From Deltaproteobacteria bacterium UBA5756 (GTDB lineage: Bacteria; Desulfobacterota; Syntrophorhabdia; Syntrophorhabdales; Syntrophorhabdaceae), in NCBI GenBank assembly GCA_002418985.1, contig DIFE01000147.1, positions 1 to 36,245 on the forward strand: a stretch of DNA of 36,245 nt. Direction: 5' to 3'. The translations under genes were made by a program, and so were the position numbers. The notes under the pieces are model-generated. The model worked only from the letters and a program-made list of their open reading frames with translations, did no database searches and had not been told where the DNA came from. Within the stretch, counting starts at the first letter, position 1; every line of letters begins with the position of its first letter. This document shows, one piece after another, positions 7,443-16,526 of this stretch.

Positions 7443-8549
7443 ATGAACATCCCCCCGATCAACCTGAAGGCACAGTTCAAGGGTGTCAAAAAGGACATAT
7501 TGAAGGGCATACGGGAAATACTTGATGAGCAGAAACTGATCCTCGGCCAGTACTGCCTGAAGCTGGAAGAGCAGGTAGCCTCAATGACCGGGGCAGCCCA
7601 GACGATCTCCTGTGCCAACGGTACAGATGCGCTGATCCTCTCCCTCATGGCGCTCGGAATCGGAAACGGGGACGAGGTGGTCACCACACCCTACACCTTC
7701 TTTTCGACCGCCAGTTCCGTGGCGCTTACAGGAGCCCGGCCCGTCTTCGTCGATGTGCGGGAAAGCGATATGAATATTGATCCGGGCCTGGTAGAGAAAG
7801 CCATCACCCCGAAAACAAAGGCCATCCTCGTAGTACACCTCTTCGGAAAGATCTGTGATATGAAAATAATATCTGCCATCGCCGAAAAACATAAGATCCA
7901 TGTAATAGAGGACATGGCGCAGGCGCTGGGCGCAAAGAGGGGCGGCATCGGGGCGGGCACGCTTGGGGATATCGCTGCCACCAGTTTTTATCCCACCAAA
8001 AATCTCGGCGGTATCGGAGAAGGCGGGATGGTGCTCACCAGGCGTGCGGATCTGGGCGAGAAGGTCCGTAAGCTCCGGGTGCACGGGATGGGAGAGAAAC
8101 CATACATACACGAGATGATCGGATTCAACAGCCGGCTGGATGAGATCAAGGCCCTGGCGCTCTGTGTCAAGTTCACCAGGCTCGTCTCATGGAACAAGAC
8201 GCGTCTCGAAACCGCCGGGTACTACAACATGCATCTTCGAGACCTTCCTATTACCCTTCCCATTATTGACGACGAAACATCGCACATCTTCCATCATTAT
8301 GTAATTCGCACTGACAGGCGCGATGCCCTCCAGCTTCACCTCAAGGAAAAAGGGATCATCACAGGGATTTATTATCCCCTGCCCCTTCACTTACAGCCAT
8401 GTTTCTCATACCTCGGCAACGAAGAGGGTGCTTTCCCTGTAGCGGAAAGCGCGGCAAAAACAAGTTTGGCCATTCCCGTCTTCCCGGAACTGAAAAAGAG
8501 AGAAAAAGACTATATAATTAAGAGTATACGATCCTTTTTTAAAGCATGA
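7443..8549 (+). CDS. DegT/DnrJ/EryC1/StrS-family PLP aminotransferase
   Basis: The protein is 368 residues from the ATG at 7443, preceded by GAAAGGA ten bases upstream; the frame also opens at a TTG seven codons earlier, which lacks support. Family marks are GTDALILSLMALGIGNGDEVVTTP (60-83, PLP phosphate contacts), VIEDMAQALGA (155-164, Asp157 to the pyridine nitrogen) and the PLP lysine K186 in SFYPTKNLGGIGEGG. The C-terminal half has FHHYVIRTDRRDAL and GIYYPLPLHLQPCF, usual for the sugar aminotransferase group. Such enzymes aminate keto-sugars on nucleotide carriers for surface polysaccharides. It stands alone here, with no glycosyltransferase or nucleotide-sugar genes beside it, so the sugar is unknown. 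Confidence 0.92.
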   Translation: MNIPPINLKAQFKGVKKDILKGIREILDEQKLILGQYCLKLEEQVASMTGAAQTISCANGTDALILSLMALGIGNGDEVVTTPYTFFSTASSVALTGARPVFVDVRESDMNIDPGLVEKAITPKTKAILVVHLFGKICDMKIISAIAEKHKIHVIEDMAQALGAKRGGIGAGTLGDIAATSFYPTKNLGGIGEGGMVLTRRADLGEKVRKLRVHGMGEKPYIHEMIGFNSRLDEIKALALCVKFTRLVSWNKTRLETAGYYNMHLRDLPITLPIIDDETSHIFHHYVIRTDRRDALQLHLKEKGIITGIYYPLPLHLQPCFSYLGNEEGAFPVAESAAKTSLAIPVFPELKKREKDYIIKSIRSFFKA

Positions 8550-8610
8550 CATTAAGTAACGATGAGGACTCGCGACCTCCCCATAAAGAACGTTCGCGAC
8601 CTCTTTTTTG

Positions 8611-8636
8611 AGACCGGCGGGATCGGGTCTTTTCTT
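8611..8636 (+). terminator. Weak terminator-like hairpin between convergent genes
   Basis: AGACC (8611-8615) and GGTCT (8626-8630) flank a 10-base loop and are followed by TTTCTT. It would serve the DegT gene. The stem is short. The same short gap (8550-8634) also carries a direct repeat of TCGCGACCTC at 8570-8579 and 8594-8603, of unknown meaning. Confidence 0.3.
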
Positions 8637-11241
8637 ACTTGCTTTCTTGTTCGCTTTTTCCGGCTACCTTCCCTACAAGGATCTGAACCATGGAATCGAG
8701 GTCAAGGTATTTTCGTGCTACCCTGTCAACATCCTTCTTTGTTACCTTCTCAATTGCGGAGGGCCAGGTTTTGAACATGTCCGGTTCCAATCCGTAAAGA
8801 GTGTCGAAACACATTGTCGATGTGATGGCGCCATTCGACTGCATTCTTATATAGTGGTTTCCGATGAGATACGCTTTCCCGTCCTCGATTTCCTTTTCCG
8901 AGAAACCCTTTTCGCGGATCTTCTCGATCTCCTCGCGGGCTATGCGGATGACGTCTTTCACAAAGGCCTCGCTCGTACCTATATAGATGCCCGTCGCACC
9001 AGTTTCATAGGCCATCTGGTTGAAGAATGTCACCGCATAAGCGTAGGGGTTCTCTTCCCGGAGCACTTTATGTATCCTCCCACCCATACCGCTCAGAACG
9101 GCATCGAGAACTTCGACAGCGAACCTGTCCTTGTCTATGAGCCCCGGCCCTGTAAAACCGAAGACTATGTGAGTCTGCTGAATATTTTTCTCGACGGCCA
9201 CGTCCTGTCTTGAGGGCTTGACGTATATCTTTTGAAGCTCGGTCTTCTGGCCTTTCCACCCCTCGAAGAGTTCATTCACGAAAGCGAAGACCTGCTTTTC
9301 ATCGATATCACCGGAAAAGGCAAGCACAGCTCCCTGCGGTGTGACATACCGCCGGTATATGCCCGCGACATCCTCAAGCGAAAGGGCTTCGACATCTTTT
9401 TCACTGCCCAGAGGGTCCCGGCTGTAGGGGTGATGTGCGAAAAGTGTCTCATTGAACCGCAGGAAGGTGAAGCTTACGGGGTCGTCATCTCTCTGGCGGA
9501 TTTCCGAGAGGACCTCCCGCTTCACTCTTGAGAGTTCTTCCTGCGTCATGGAAGCTTCCATGACGACTTCCTTGAGAAGCTCGAGGACCGCCTTCATGTC
9601 CTTGCTCATGAACTTACCCGACAGGCCGAAAAGATTTCTGCCGTTGAAAGGAGCCAGCGTTCCTGCCAGCAGGTCCACTTCTCTCGCTATCTGCGAAGAG
9701 CTTTTCTTTTTCGTACCCTTCAGTAGCATCCTTGCCATAACATTGAATTCACCGTTTTTGCCGGACCGTTCGGACTTAAGCCCACCGATAAAACCCAGTC
9801 TGAAGGAAAAGGTGGGTGAGGAGACATTCTTGTTGACCAGGCATTTGAGCCCATTTTCCAGAGTCTTCCTGTAAGGATTGGAGGCGTGCTTCGGCCCCAT
9901 GGTAACGGTGCGGCGGTTCTTCGTCACCAGGTATTTCGCGGCCATTTTCTTTACATCGCCTGCTGTAACGGCGTCGACGGCCGTCAGGTACTTTTGAATA
10001 AAATGAGGATCTCCCGTCATCGTCGCCGAGTCACCGATCTGGCGTGCCCTCCCCTGTGCGGTCTCTGCATCGTATACGTAGTAGGCCCTCAGCATATTCT
10101 TTGCCTTGGTGAGCTCCCAGTCCTTTATACCTTCCTTTTCTATCCGTGCGATCTGCGCATCTATCCCGGCGAGGACCCGCTGTGTGTCGTTGCCGGAATA
10201 ATTGGCATATATGACAAAGAGTCCTTCCTCTTTCGGCGTGAATACGTATGTCGAAATCCCGTTTACAATGCCTTTCTCCTTCTTCAGGACCTCCTGGAGC
10301 CGTGAACTTTCGCCGTCACCCAGGATAACGCCGAGAATATCGATGGCCGGAACATCGGGATTCAGTCTCCGGGGAATGCCGTAGGCAAGGGCCACATAGT
10401 CTTCCCTGAGATCTCTCTCGAGGACCTTCCCGGTCTGTCCGTTCACGGTGGTCTTCGAAATATGCCGTTCGGGCGGCTTTACGCCCTTGGTTTTCTCTGA
10501 GAAATATGCCCCCACGAGTTCGTGTGCCTGGGTGGCGTCAAAATCTCCCGTTATCACTACAGTCTGGTTCGAAGGGATGTAATGGGAACGAAAATAGTCG
10601 ACGATATCTTTTCTCGTGAGCCTTTCAACGGTCTCACTGAAACCGATAACCGGCTTCCCATAAACCTCGCCGTGATAGCTTAGCGAGAACAGTTCCTTAA
10701 AGAGTTTGCGCTGGGGATCGTCCTCTCCCATTTTGATCTCTTCGAGAACGACCTTGCGTTCCTTTGCGATCTCCTCTTCAGGGAAGGCGGGGTTCTTGAC
10801 GGACTCCACGAGGAGCTCGAAGCCCTCGCGAAATACCCTCGAAGGGACAATGATGTGATAGACGGTATTATCGAAGGATGTGAAGGCATTGATGCTGCCC
10901 CCCATCGCTTCAATCCTGGAGGCCAGGACGTTGCCTTTCAGCTTTTCCGTGCCTTTGAATATAAGGTGCTCGATAAAATGGGTCACGCCGGCCACCCGGT
11001 CGTCTTCATCTTTGCTGCCCACATTCACCCACACCTGGATTGCCACCACACCGGTGTTCTTGCGCTGCTCGAGAATATAATCGAGGCCGTTCTTAAGAGA
11101 GTAAACTTCCATCGCTGCCATCCTTCCTGGAAATGAGAGCATCACTATAAAGAACAAGGACAGAATAAAAGACGACAGGAATATGAAAGGCCCCCGGGAG
11201 GGCCTTTCATCCTGCTTGAAACCTTTAAACCTGAAGACCAT
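8635..11241 (-). CDS. M16 family zinc metallopeptidase, two fused units, probably periplasmic
   Basis: The protein is 868 residues and made of two M16 units in tandem. The first carries the inverted zinc motif HFIEH (88-92) and a downstream Glu pair in VVLEEIKMGEDD (about 165-174). The second (from about 455) keeps the fold, for example VKREVLSEIRQRDDDP and FAHHPYSRDPLG, but where HxxEH should be it reads GKNGEFNVMARMLLKGT, so it is a catalytically dead partner, as in pitrilysin-type enzymes. Residues 18-40 are strongly hydrophobic after a basic N-terminus, which fits a signal peptide ending near GRMAA. The start at 11241 has no clear Shine-Dalgarno; the ATG at 11112 (residue 44) does (AGGAAGG nine bases before) but would lose the export signal. 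Third gene after iorA-iorB; no functional link is obvious. Confidence 0.9.
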   Translation of the reverse strand: MVFRFKGFKQDERPSRGPFIFLSSFILSLFFIVMLSFPGRMAAMEVYSLKNGLDYILEQRKNTGVVAIQVWVNVGSKDEDDRVAGVTHFIEHLIFKGTEKLKGNVLASRIEAMGGSINAFTSFDNTVYHIIVPSRVFREGFELLVESVKNPAFPEEEIAKERKVVLEEIKMGEDDPQRKLFKELFSLSYHGEVYGKPVIGFSETVERLTRKDIVDYFRSHYIPSNQTVVITGDFDATQAHELVGAYFSEKTKGVKPPERHISKTTVNGQTGKVLERDLREDYVALAYGIPRRLNPDVPAIDILGVILGDGESSRLQEVLKKEKGIVNGISTYVFTPKEEGLFVIYANYSGNDTQRVLAGIDAQIARIEKEGIKDWELTKAKNMLRAYYVYDAETAQGRARQIGDSATMTGDPHFIQKYLTAVDAVTAGDVKKMAAKYLVTKNRRTVTMGPKHASNPYRKTLENGLKCLVNKNVSSPTFSFRLGFIGGLKSERSGKNGEFNVMARMLLKGTKKKSSSQIAREVDLLAGTLAPFNGRNLFGLSGKFMSKDMKAVLELLKEVVMEASMTQEELSRVKREVLSEIRQRDDDPVSFTFLRFNETLFAHHPYSRDPLGSEKDVEALSLEDVAGIYRRYVTPQGAVLAFSGDIDEKQVFAFVNELFEGWKGQKTELQKIYVKPSRQDVAVEKNIQQTHIVFGFTGPGLIDKDRFAVEVLDAVLSGMGGRIHKVLREENPYAYAVTFFNQMAYETGATGIYIGTSEAFVKDVIRIAREEIEKIREKGFSEKEIEDGKAYLIGNHYIRMQSNGAITSTMCFDTLYGLEPDMFKTWPSAIEKVTKKDVDRVARKYLDLDSMVQILVGKVAGKSEQESK
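11184..11209 (-). repeat. Perfect 10-bp inverted repeat at the start of the M16 gene
   Basis: Arms 11184-11193 and 11200-11209 (TGAAAGGCCC and its complement) enclose a 6-base loop. It is inside codons 11-19 of the long M16 frame. There is no U-tract on either side, so it is not a normal terminator; it could slow or tune entry into the peptidase gene. Confidence 0.6.
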
Positions 11242-11249
11242 GTGGTTGA

Positions 11250-11843
11250 TTACAGGGCCTGTTTTCCTGCCTGAAATGCCTTGATATTGAGATCATGGAG
11301 CTTCGGTGCCAGGAGCTTCTTGATCGCATCGATGAAGTATGCTTCCTTGATCTTCGGGAAGAAATTGGAGAACGCGCCCACGAGAACAACATTCTGCGCC
11401 TGAAGATTGCCCAGTTCTTTCGCAATCCCCAAACCGTCTATTACATGCACGTTTTCCTTAAAGTATTTTTTAAATGTTGCTTCCACACCCTTCGGGTATT
11501 CCATCTGACCGAGACTTACGGACGGGGGGAGGATCTCCTGAGTATTGATGACGATCTTCCCGTCCGGTTTTACCCAGTTGACGTAGCGAAGGGCTTCGAG
11601 GAGTTCAAAGGAAAGAAGATAGTCGACATCGCCGTATTTAATGATCGGCGAATAGACCTTCTTGCCAAAGCGGAAATGGGTTGTAACGTCGCCGCCCCTC
11701 TGGGCCATGCCGTGAACTTCCGCTTTCTTAACATCATATCCGGCCCTTATGAAGACCTCGCCAAGTATGTTGCTTGCAAGGATGGCTCCCTGCCCGCCTA
11801 CACCGGAAAGAAATATGTTTGTGGTTTTCTCGTCTTTTTTCAT
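11250..11843 (-). CDS. iorB: Indolepyruvate ferredoxin oxidoreductase subunit beta
   Basis: This 197-residue protein has the gamma-type pyruvate/ketoisovalerate oxidoreductase fold. Recognisable segments are FLSGVGGQGAILASNILGE, AEVHGMAQRGGDVTTHFRFG, and NVVLVGAFSNFFP near the C-terminus. With IorA it oxidises aryl pyruvates (from aromatic amino acids) to aryl-acetyl-CoA while reducing ferredoxin, in the cytoplasm. I chose the ATG at 11843 because AGGAGG lies 6 bases upstream; the open frame extends five codons further to a GTG that overlaps this site. The Shine-Dalgarno directly follows the iorA stop codon, so the two subunits are tightly coupled. The M16 gene begins 8 bases after its stop. 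Confidence 0.95.
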   Translation of the reverse strand: MKKDEKTTNIFLSGVGGQGAILASNILGEVFIRAGYDVKKAEVHGMAQRGGDVTTHFRFGKKVYSPIIKYGDVDYLLSFELLEALRYVNWVKPDGKIVINTQEILPPSVSLGQMEYPKGVEATFKKYFKENVHVIDGLGIAKELGNLQAQNVVLVGAFSNFFPKIKEAYFIDAIKKLLAPKLHDLNIKAFQAGKQAL

Positions 11844-11854
11844 ATTCTGCCTCC

Positions 11855-13663
11855 TCACTTCTTAGCCGGTTCTATGGCGTCAAATTTACATACCTGTACG
11901 CATACCTCGCATCCAACACACTGATCGGGGTTGATATAGACCGTCCCTTTCCTCTTCTGTCCGTCTTTCGTCTGACCTGCGGCTTCCCTCCAGCTAATGG
12001 CGGGGCAGTTGATCTCGAGACACATCTTGCAACCGCGGCACTTGTCCATATTGATCGCAAAAAGAGGAGTTTTGAACTTTTCCAGAGGTTTTGCCCTGCG
12101 AAGAAGCATGCAGGGGCTGTCTTTACAGAGAATAAGCGATGCCTCATCCCTGTTGATCTCCTCTTTGACTATCTCCATCGTTTCTTTGATGTTGTAAGGG
12201 TCGATGTAACGAATGTTTTTGATTCCCACAGCCTTGCCTATTTCGGCATAGTCAACCTGGTTCGCCGGTTCACCGCGGACGGTAAAGCCGGTTCCCGCAT
12301 GTTCCTGGTGACCGGTCATACTGGTGATCCTGTTGTCGAGGACGATTGTTGTGGAATTGCCTTTATTGTAGCCGGCGTTCATGAGCGGTGCGATCCCGGA
12401 GTGAAGGAATGTGGAGTCGCCAAGGACGGCGACCATCTTTCCGAGGGCTTCCTTGCCCATTGCCTTCATGGCGCCATGCACCATGCCGCCGCCTGCACCC
12501 ATACAGATCGTCGTATGGAGGGCGGAAATCGGCGGAGCAACTGCCAGAGTATAACAACCGATGTCGCCGAATACGAAGGCGCCCAGTTTCTTGAGGGCAT
12601 AGAAAAGCGGTCTGTGAGAGCAGCCGGCACAAAGGTTCGGCGGTCTTCTGGGAAGATCCTCCGGTTTTACCCTGATCTTGGGTGCCTTGTAGGCCTTGCC
12701 CTTTATGGCCTGCTCGACAATTTCAGGTGACAGTTCGTACATATTGGGAATGATGTCCTTGCCGTGGAAAACCTTGTAGCCCATCGCCCTGATCTCTGTT
12801 TCAAAGAACGGGTCGAGTTCTTCGATGATCATGACCTTCTTCACCTGCTTGAAGAAATCGGCGATCATCTTTTTCGGAAGCGGCCAAACCATACCGAGCT
12901 TCAGGAAGGAGTATTCAGGAAAGACTTCCTTTGCGTACATGTATGCGGCACCGCTGGCGATGATGCCTACGCTTTTGTTGTTTATCTCCATCTTGTTCAG
13001 CTTGGTCTTGTCCGCGAATGCCTCCAGCTTCCTCATCCGTTCTTCGATGATTTTTCTTCTCGGCCGAACGTTGGCAGGGACCATGACATACTTTGTTGCC
13101 TCTTTCGGGTCGAGGCCCAAGGGCATTTTCGACTCGACTCTTTTTCCTGTCTGCACCAGTGAATCGGCGTGGGCAATTCTTGTTACCGTTCTCAGGAGGA
13201 CCGGGGTGTCGAACTTTTCACTGATGTCGAAGGAGGCTTTGGCGAATTCGTAGCATTCCTGCGCATCGCCGGGTTCCAGCATCGGGACCTTTCCGAAACG
13301 GGCCCAGTTCCGGCTGTCCTGCTCGTTCTGGGAACTATGGACGTTCGGGTCGTCAGCTACGACGATCATGAGACCACCCTTGATACCCGTGTAGGCAAGG
13401 GTCATCAAGGCATCGGAAGCCACGTTCATACCGACGTGCTTCATGGATGCCATCGCTCTTGCGCCGGCAATCGCGGCACCGCTCGCTACCTGGACCGCCA
13501 CCATTTCATTTGGTGACCATTCAGCGTAGATCTCCGGGTAATTGTCGGCAACGTCTTTGAGAATTTCACTGCTTGGTGTTCCGGGATATGCAGCCGCGAC
13601 TTTCACACCAGCTTCCCAGGCACCTCTTGCAATTGCTGCGTTTCCTTGCATTATTTCTTTCAT
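11855..13663 (-). CDS. iorA: Indolepyruvate ferredoxin oxidoreductase subunit alpha
   Basis: The 602-residue large subunit has domains in the expected order: an N-terminal pyrimidine-binding domain (AAAYPGTPSSEIL, EWSPNEMVAVQVASGAAIAG), a central domain, a TPP-pyrophosphate domain (LCAGCSHRPLFYAL, FGDIGCYTLAV, VLGDSTFLHSGIAPLMNAGYN), and a C-terminal two-cluster ferredoxin domain. Cluster ligands are C542, C545, C548, C553-Pro and C582, C585, C588, C592. This gives ferredoxin reduced at low potential, useful to a strict anaerobe for ATP or hydrogen/formate production. The ATG at 13663 has a GGGGG-type ribosome binding site. The gene heads the iorA-iorB-M16 set and is preceded by an AT-rich leader (13664-13813). 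Confidence 0.96.
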   Translation of the reverse strand: MKEIMQGNAAIARGAWEAGVKVAAAYPGTPSSEILKDVADNYPEIYAEWSPNEMVAVQVASGAAIAGARAMASMKHVGMNVASDALMTLAYTGIKGGLMIVVADDPNVHSSQNEQDSRNWARFGKVPMLEPGDAQECYEFAKASFDISEKFDTPVLLRTVTRIAHADSLVQTGKRVESKMPLGLDPKEATKYVMVPANVRPRRKIIEERMRKLEAFADKTKLNKMEINNKSVGIIASGAAYMYAKEVFPEYSFLKLGMVWPLPKKMIADFFKQVKKVMIIEELDPFFETEIRAMGYKVFHGKDIIPNMYELSPEIVEQAIKGKAYKAPKIRVKPEDLPRRPPNLCAGCSHRPLFYALKKLGAFVFGDIGCYTLAVAPPISALHTTICMGAGGGMVHGAMKAMGKEALGKMVAVLGDSTFLHSGIAPLMNAGYNKGNSTTIVLDNRITSMTGHQEHAGTGFTVRGEPANQVDYAEIGKAVGIKNIRYIDPYNIKETMEIVKEEINRDEASLILCKDSPCMLLRRAKPLEKFKTPLFAINMDKCRGCKMCLEINCPAISWREAAGQTKDGQKRKGTVYINPDQCVGCEVCVQVCKFDAIEPAKK

Positions 13664-13813
13664 ACTACCCCCATAATGGCGTATCGCCTGGATTTTGAGT
13701 GATTAATTACTTCACCTCCTTCAAGATAACGATTTTTCTATATTTTTTTAGACTTGTTAATAAATTCACGTATTATTTTCAACAGAATAACAATTCTTTG
13801 TCAAGAAATATCG
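13664..13813 (-). promoter_or_regulatory. AT-rich iorA leader with a perfect TTGACA and an orphan Shine-Dalgarno
   Basis: On the minus strand TTGACA (13804-13799) is the best -35 candidate, but no good -10 lies at 16-18 bases, so the exact promoter is unclear. Further down, 13721-13712 reads AAGGAGGTGA, a 10-base match to the anti-Shine-Dalgarno, about 50 bases before the iorA ATG and with no ATG, GTG or TTG at proper distance. GATAACGAT-type sequence near 13724 and its inverse near 13811 form an 8-bp inverted repeat across the gap. Confidence 0.4.
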
Positions 13814-15127
13814 TTATGGAATCCGGTCGGATGCAAGGAAATCTACGATACCCTTACAACCTTCCAATCCTTCCCTTATGTTCTCCAGCGATATTCGTTC
13901 ATCTTTACCGTGCATCCTCATATGCTCTTCCTTCGTCAGGGTGACCGGGAAGAACCCGTATGACGGGATCCCCAGGTCTCTAAAATATCTGAGGTCAGTC
14001 GCCCCCGTCGTTACGAAAGGAAGGACCAGGACGTCCTTCCCGAGCGATGCGACACAGTCTTTAATGCCCTGGAAATAGATCGTGTTGTATCGTGAAGGAC
14101 CGGGTGTGCTTATCTTCTCCCCGATTCTTTCGATCTCTACGTCCTTCCCGGCAAGCTGCCGTATCTTCTTGAAAAATTGCTCGTGCGTTTCGGATGGCAA
14201 AAGTCTTGCGTCGAAATACGCCGATGATTCCGAAGGTATGACGTTGACCTTTTCGCCGCCTTTCAGGACGGTCAGGGTCACCGTATTGCGAAGAATCGCA
14301 TTGTAGATCTCATTCCCTTCGAACAAATCTCTCCATTTCTTTACTTTAAGGGCCTCCTTCAGGGGGGGAAACTTTGCGCCGCCGATTTTTCTGCCTTTCA
14401 GGACGCCTCCCAGGTAGGCTGATGTAACGGGCATGCTCTTCAGAGGCCATGCCTGTGAGAGAATGCGCTGCGAAGCGGCGACAATTTTTTCATTGGCGTT
14501 GTCGCCGTGCGGCATCGACCCATGTCCGCCTCTGCCCTTTGCCCTGATGATAAACTGGCTCAGCTTCTTTTCAGTGACGGACACCTGGGCGTGGACAAGG
14601 CCGTTCTCCTCGATCAGGCAACCCCCTTCGCTCAGCACGAACGATGCATCCCCGAGGTCCGGTACCTTATGGAGCATGTATTCCACCCCGTTGGCTCCAC
14701 CGACTTCTTCGTCGCAGGTGGCGAGAAAGATAATGTCCCTTCCGGGGGTAATCCCCCTGTGAGCCAGATCGAGGAAGGCGAGGAGTTGACATATGACCTG
14801 AGATTTCATGTCGACGGCACCCCTGCCGTAGAGATATCCGTCCCTCACCTCCGCGCCAAAGGGATGGACCGTCCATTCATCTTCCCTGGCGGGCACGACA
14901 TCGATGTGTCCGAGGAGGATGATCGGCTTGCCGTCCTGTTTCCCTTTGATGCGCGATAGAAGGTTTGCCCGCCCTGGTGCGGCTGTGTACAATTCGGCGG
15001 TCAGTCCTTCGCTCTTAATGATATCCTCGAGAAACTGTGCCGCTTTCTCTTCATTGCCCGGGGGGTTTGTTGTATCTATACGCAGGAAAGCGCGCAGCAG
15101 CTCAACCGCTTCATCAAAAGTCTTCAT
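13814..15127 (-). CDS. M20 family metallopeptidase (ArgE/DapE-like)
   Basis: This 437-residue cytoplasmic di-zinc hydrolase shows the M20 motifs in order: H74-x-D76 in LLGHIDVVPA, the bridging D106 in YGRGAVDMKS, and the catalytic/ligand pair E140-E141 in ATCDEEVGG. It continues with RGGHGSMPHGDNAN, the dimerisation-domain histidine, and ends with MRMHGKDERI, the last zinc ligand. The N-terminus FLRIDTTNPPGNE is typical of the M20A ArgE/acetylornithine-deacetylase-like and carboxypeptidase-like group. It would remove an acyl group or an amino acid from a small substrate; which one is not evident. It overlaps the end of the upstream GGDEF gene by 14 bases, an unusual pairing. Confidence 0.92.
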   Translation of the reverse strand: MKTFDEAVELLRAFLRIDTTNPPGNEEKAAQFLEDIIKSEGLTAELYTAAPGRANLLSRIKGKQDGKPIILLGHIDVVPAREDEWTVHPFGAEVRDGYLYGRGAVDMKSQVICQLLAFLDLAHRGITPGRDIIFLATCDEEVGGANGVEYMLHKVPDLGDASFVLSEGGCLIEENGLVHAQVSVTEKKLSQFIIRAKGRGGHGSMPHGDNANEKIVAASQRILSQAWPLKSMPVTSAYLGGVLKGRKIGGAKFPPLKEALKVKKWRDLFEGNEIYNAILRNTVTLTVLKGGEKVNVIPSESSAYFDARLLPSETHEQFFKKIRQLAGKDVEIERIGEKISTPGPSRYNTIYFQGIKDCVASLGKDVLVLPFVTTGATDLRYFRDLGIPSYGFFPVTLTKEEHMRMHGKDERISLENIREGLEGCKGIVDFLASDRIP

Positions 15128-16469
15128 AGTATGTCCTGTTCTTTCCGTCCTTTTTCGCGCGGTAGAGATTATCGTCCGCTTTTTTTATGAGGTCTTTTTC
15201 CTGGCACCCCGAGGCATAGGCTACTACGCCGCCGCTTACAGTGGAACGGATAATATTGTTGTCAGATTCGATAACGGCTTTTTCCACGGCGATCCTGAGA
15301 CGCTCGGCGACCAGGATGGCTTTATCGGCAGAAGTTTCCGGCAGGATAACAAGAAACTCCTCTCCGCCATACCTGCCTACTTTATCGATTGCCCGCAAAT
15401 TCTCCTTTACGATCCGGGTTATTCCCTTCAACACCTGGTCCCCGACAAGATGCCCGTACCGATCGTTTACGGTCTTGAAATCGTCCACATCGAAGAGAAT
15501 CACCGAAAAAGGGGTGCTATACCGTTTTGACCGTTCGATCTCCGCCGCCAACTCCCCCACGATGCAGGCATGATTGTAAGCGCCGGTGAGGCCGTCGTGT
15601 CGCGAAAGGATCCGGATCTCTTCGAAGAGACTGATCTTTTCGAGGGTCAAGGCGATGTGGGAACAAAAACGGGAGAATATGGACCTTTCCTCCTCATTGA
15701 AAGATTCATGCCTGTAGAGAGCCGCGTACCCGTAAAGGCGGTTCGTCGTTCTGAGGTCCGACACGGTGGATTCTATACCGGGAATGACGGCTGCGGTATC
15801 CTTCCCGCCGGCAAGCACCGACATCATGCTGTGCTGAAGCTTCGGGTCGCGATCAGCCTCCGGCAGGATATGAATGTCGGCCTCCTGATCCGCCATGAGC
15901 ATCGTCCCGAAGAACTCGAATTCAATGAAGCTCCCGAGGAGCGTGTAGGCATTTCTCAGAACGAAGACGGGATCCTCCGTCTCCCCTATCATGTGCTGAA
16001 GGTTCTTGAGAAACTCCAGCTCGAGGATGTTTATTTTTTCCCGCCGGAAGCGCTCTTCGACCTCTTCGGTCAACTCCTGGGTCCTCAAGACCTCCATGTA
16101 ATGGTCCATGCTGTTGTTAACGATATGGAAGAGCTCCTCGAAGCTCTTGAAGGGTTTGGTAAGCAAGGCGTACGCCCCGTTGCTCAAGGATTCCAGGCGC
16201 TCTGTCTCGTCGGCATACCCTGTCATCATTATAACGGGTATGCGCCGATCGATCCTCTTTATTTCCTTGAGGATCTCTATGCCCGAAATTCCTGGCAGAA
16301 TTATGTCGCAAAGAACGGCATGCGGCCGCTTTTCCGCCAGTTCCTTTTTCAGGTCGGGCATGCGCTGGTATACGAAGACCTTGAGACCGAACTGCTGAAG
16401 GAACTCTTGTAAGACGGCCAGAAGGCTTTCCTCGTCATCTATTATGAATAAACGTTTTTCAGAAGACAT
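15114..16469 (-). CDS. Response regulator diguanylate cyclase (REC-sensor-GGDEF)
   Basis: The protein is 451 residues. Residues 1-125 are a receiver with the acidic pair D11/D12, phospho-acceptor D55 (CDIILPG), the T/G in MMTGYAD, and the conserved lysine in LLTKPF. Residues about 150-285 look like a GAF-type sensor. From about 290 is a GGDEF domain with the active site RYGGEEFLVILPE and, exactly five residues before it, an RxxD allosteric inhibition site (RAID). The protein should therefore make cyclic di-GMP and be product-inhibited. No strong Shine-Dalgarno precedes the ATG. It follows the DUF4177/Hsp20/NifU genes by 57 bases and overlaps the M20 gene. It may couple a phosphorelay to the swimming/surface choice, given the chemotaxis genes further along. 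Confidence 0.93.
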   Translation of the reverse strand: MSSEKRLFIIDDEESLLAVLQEFLQQFGLKVFVYQRMPDLKKELAEKRPHAVLCDIILPGISGIEILKEIKRIDRRIPVIMMTGYADETERLESLSNGAYALLTKPFKSFEELFHIVNNSMDHYMEVLRTQELTEEVEERFRREKINILELEFLKNLQHMIGETEDPVFVLRNAYTLLGSFIEFEFFGTMLMADQEADIHILPEADRDPKLQHSMMSVLAGGKDTAAVIPGIESTVSDLRTTNRLYGYAALYRHESFNEEERSIFSRFCSHIALTLEKISLFEEIRILSRHDGLTGAYNHACIVGELAAEIERSKRYSTPFSVILFDVDDFKTVNDRYGHLVGDQVLKGITRIVKENLRAIDKVGRYGGEEFLVILPETSADKAILVAERLRIAVEKAVIESDNNIIRSTVSGGVVAYASGCQEKDLIKKADDNLYRAKKDGKNRTYYEDF

Positions 16470-16526
16470 TCTTGGCCGGGACTTTACAAGAATCGCCCGC
16501 TCTCAACCCAATACCACCTGTCTGTT

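Noticed and set aside
8570..8603. Direct repeat TCGCGACCTC twice as a target duplication or attachment site
   Set aside because: Copies are only 24 bases apart with nothing mobile between them; probably chance or a local duplication.
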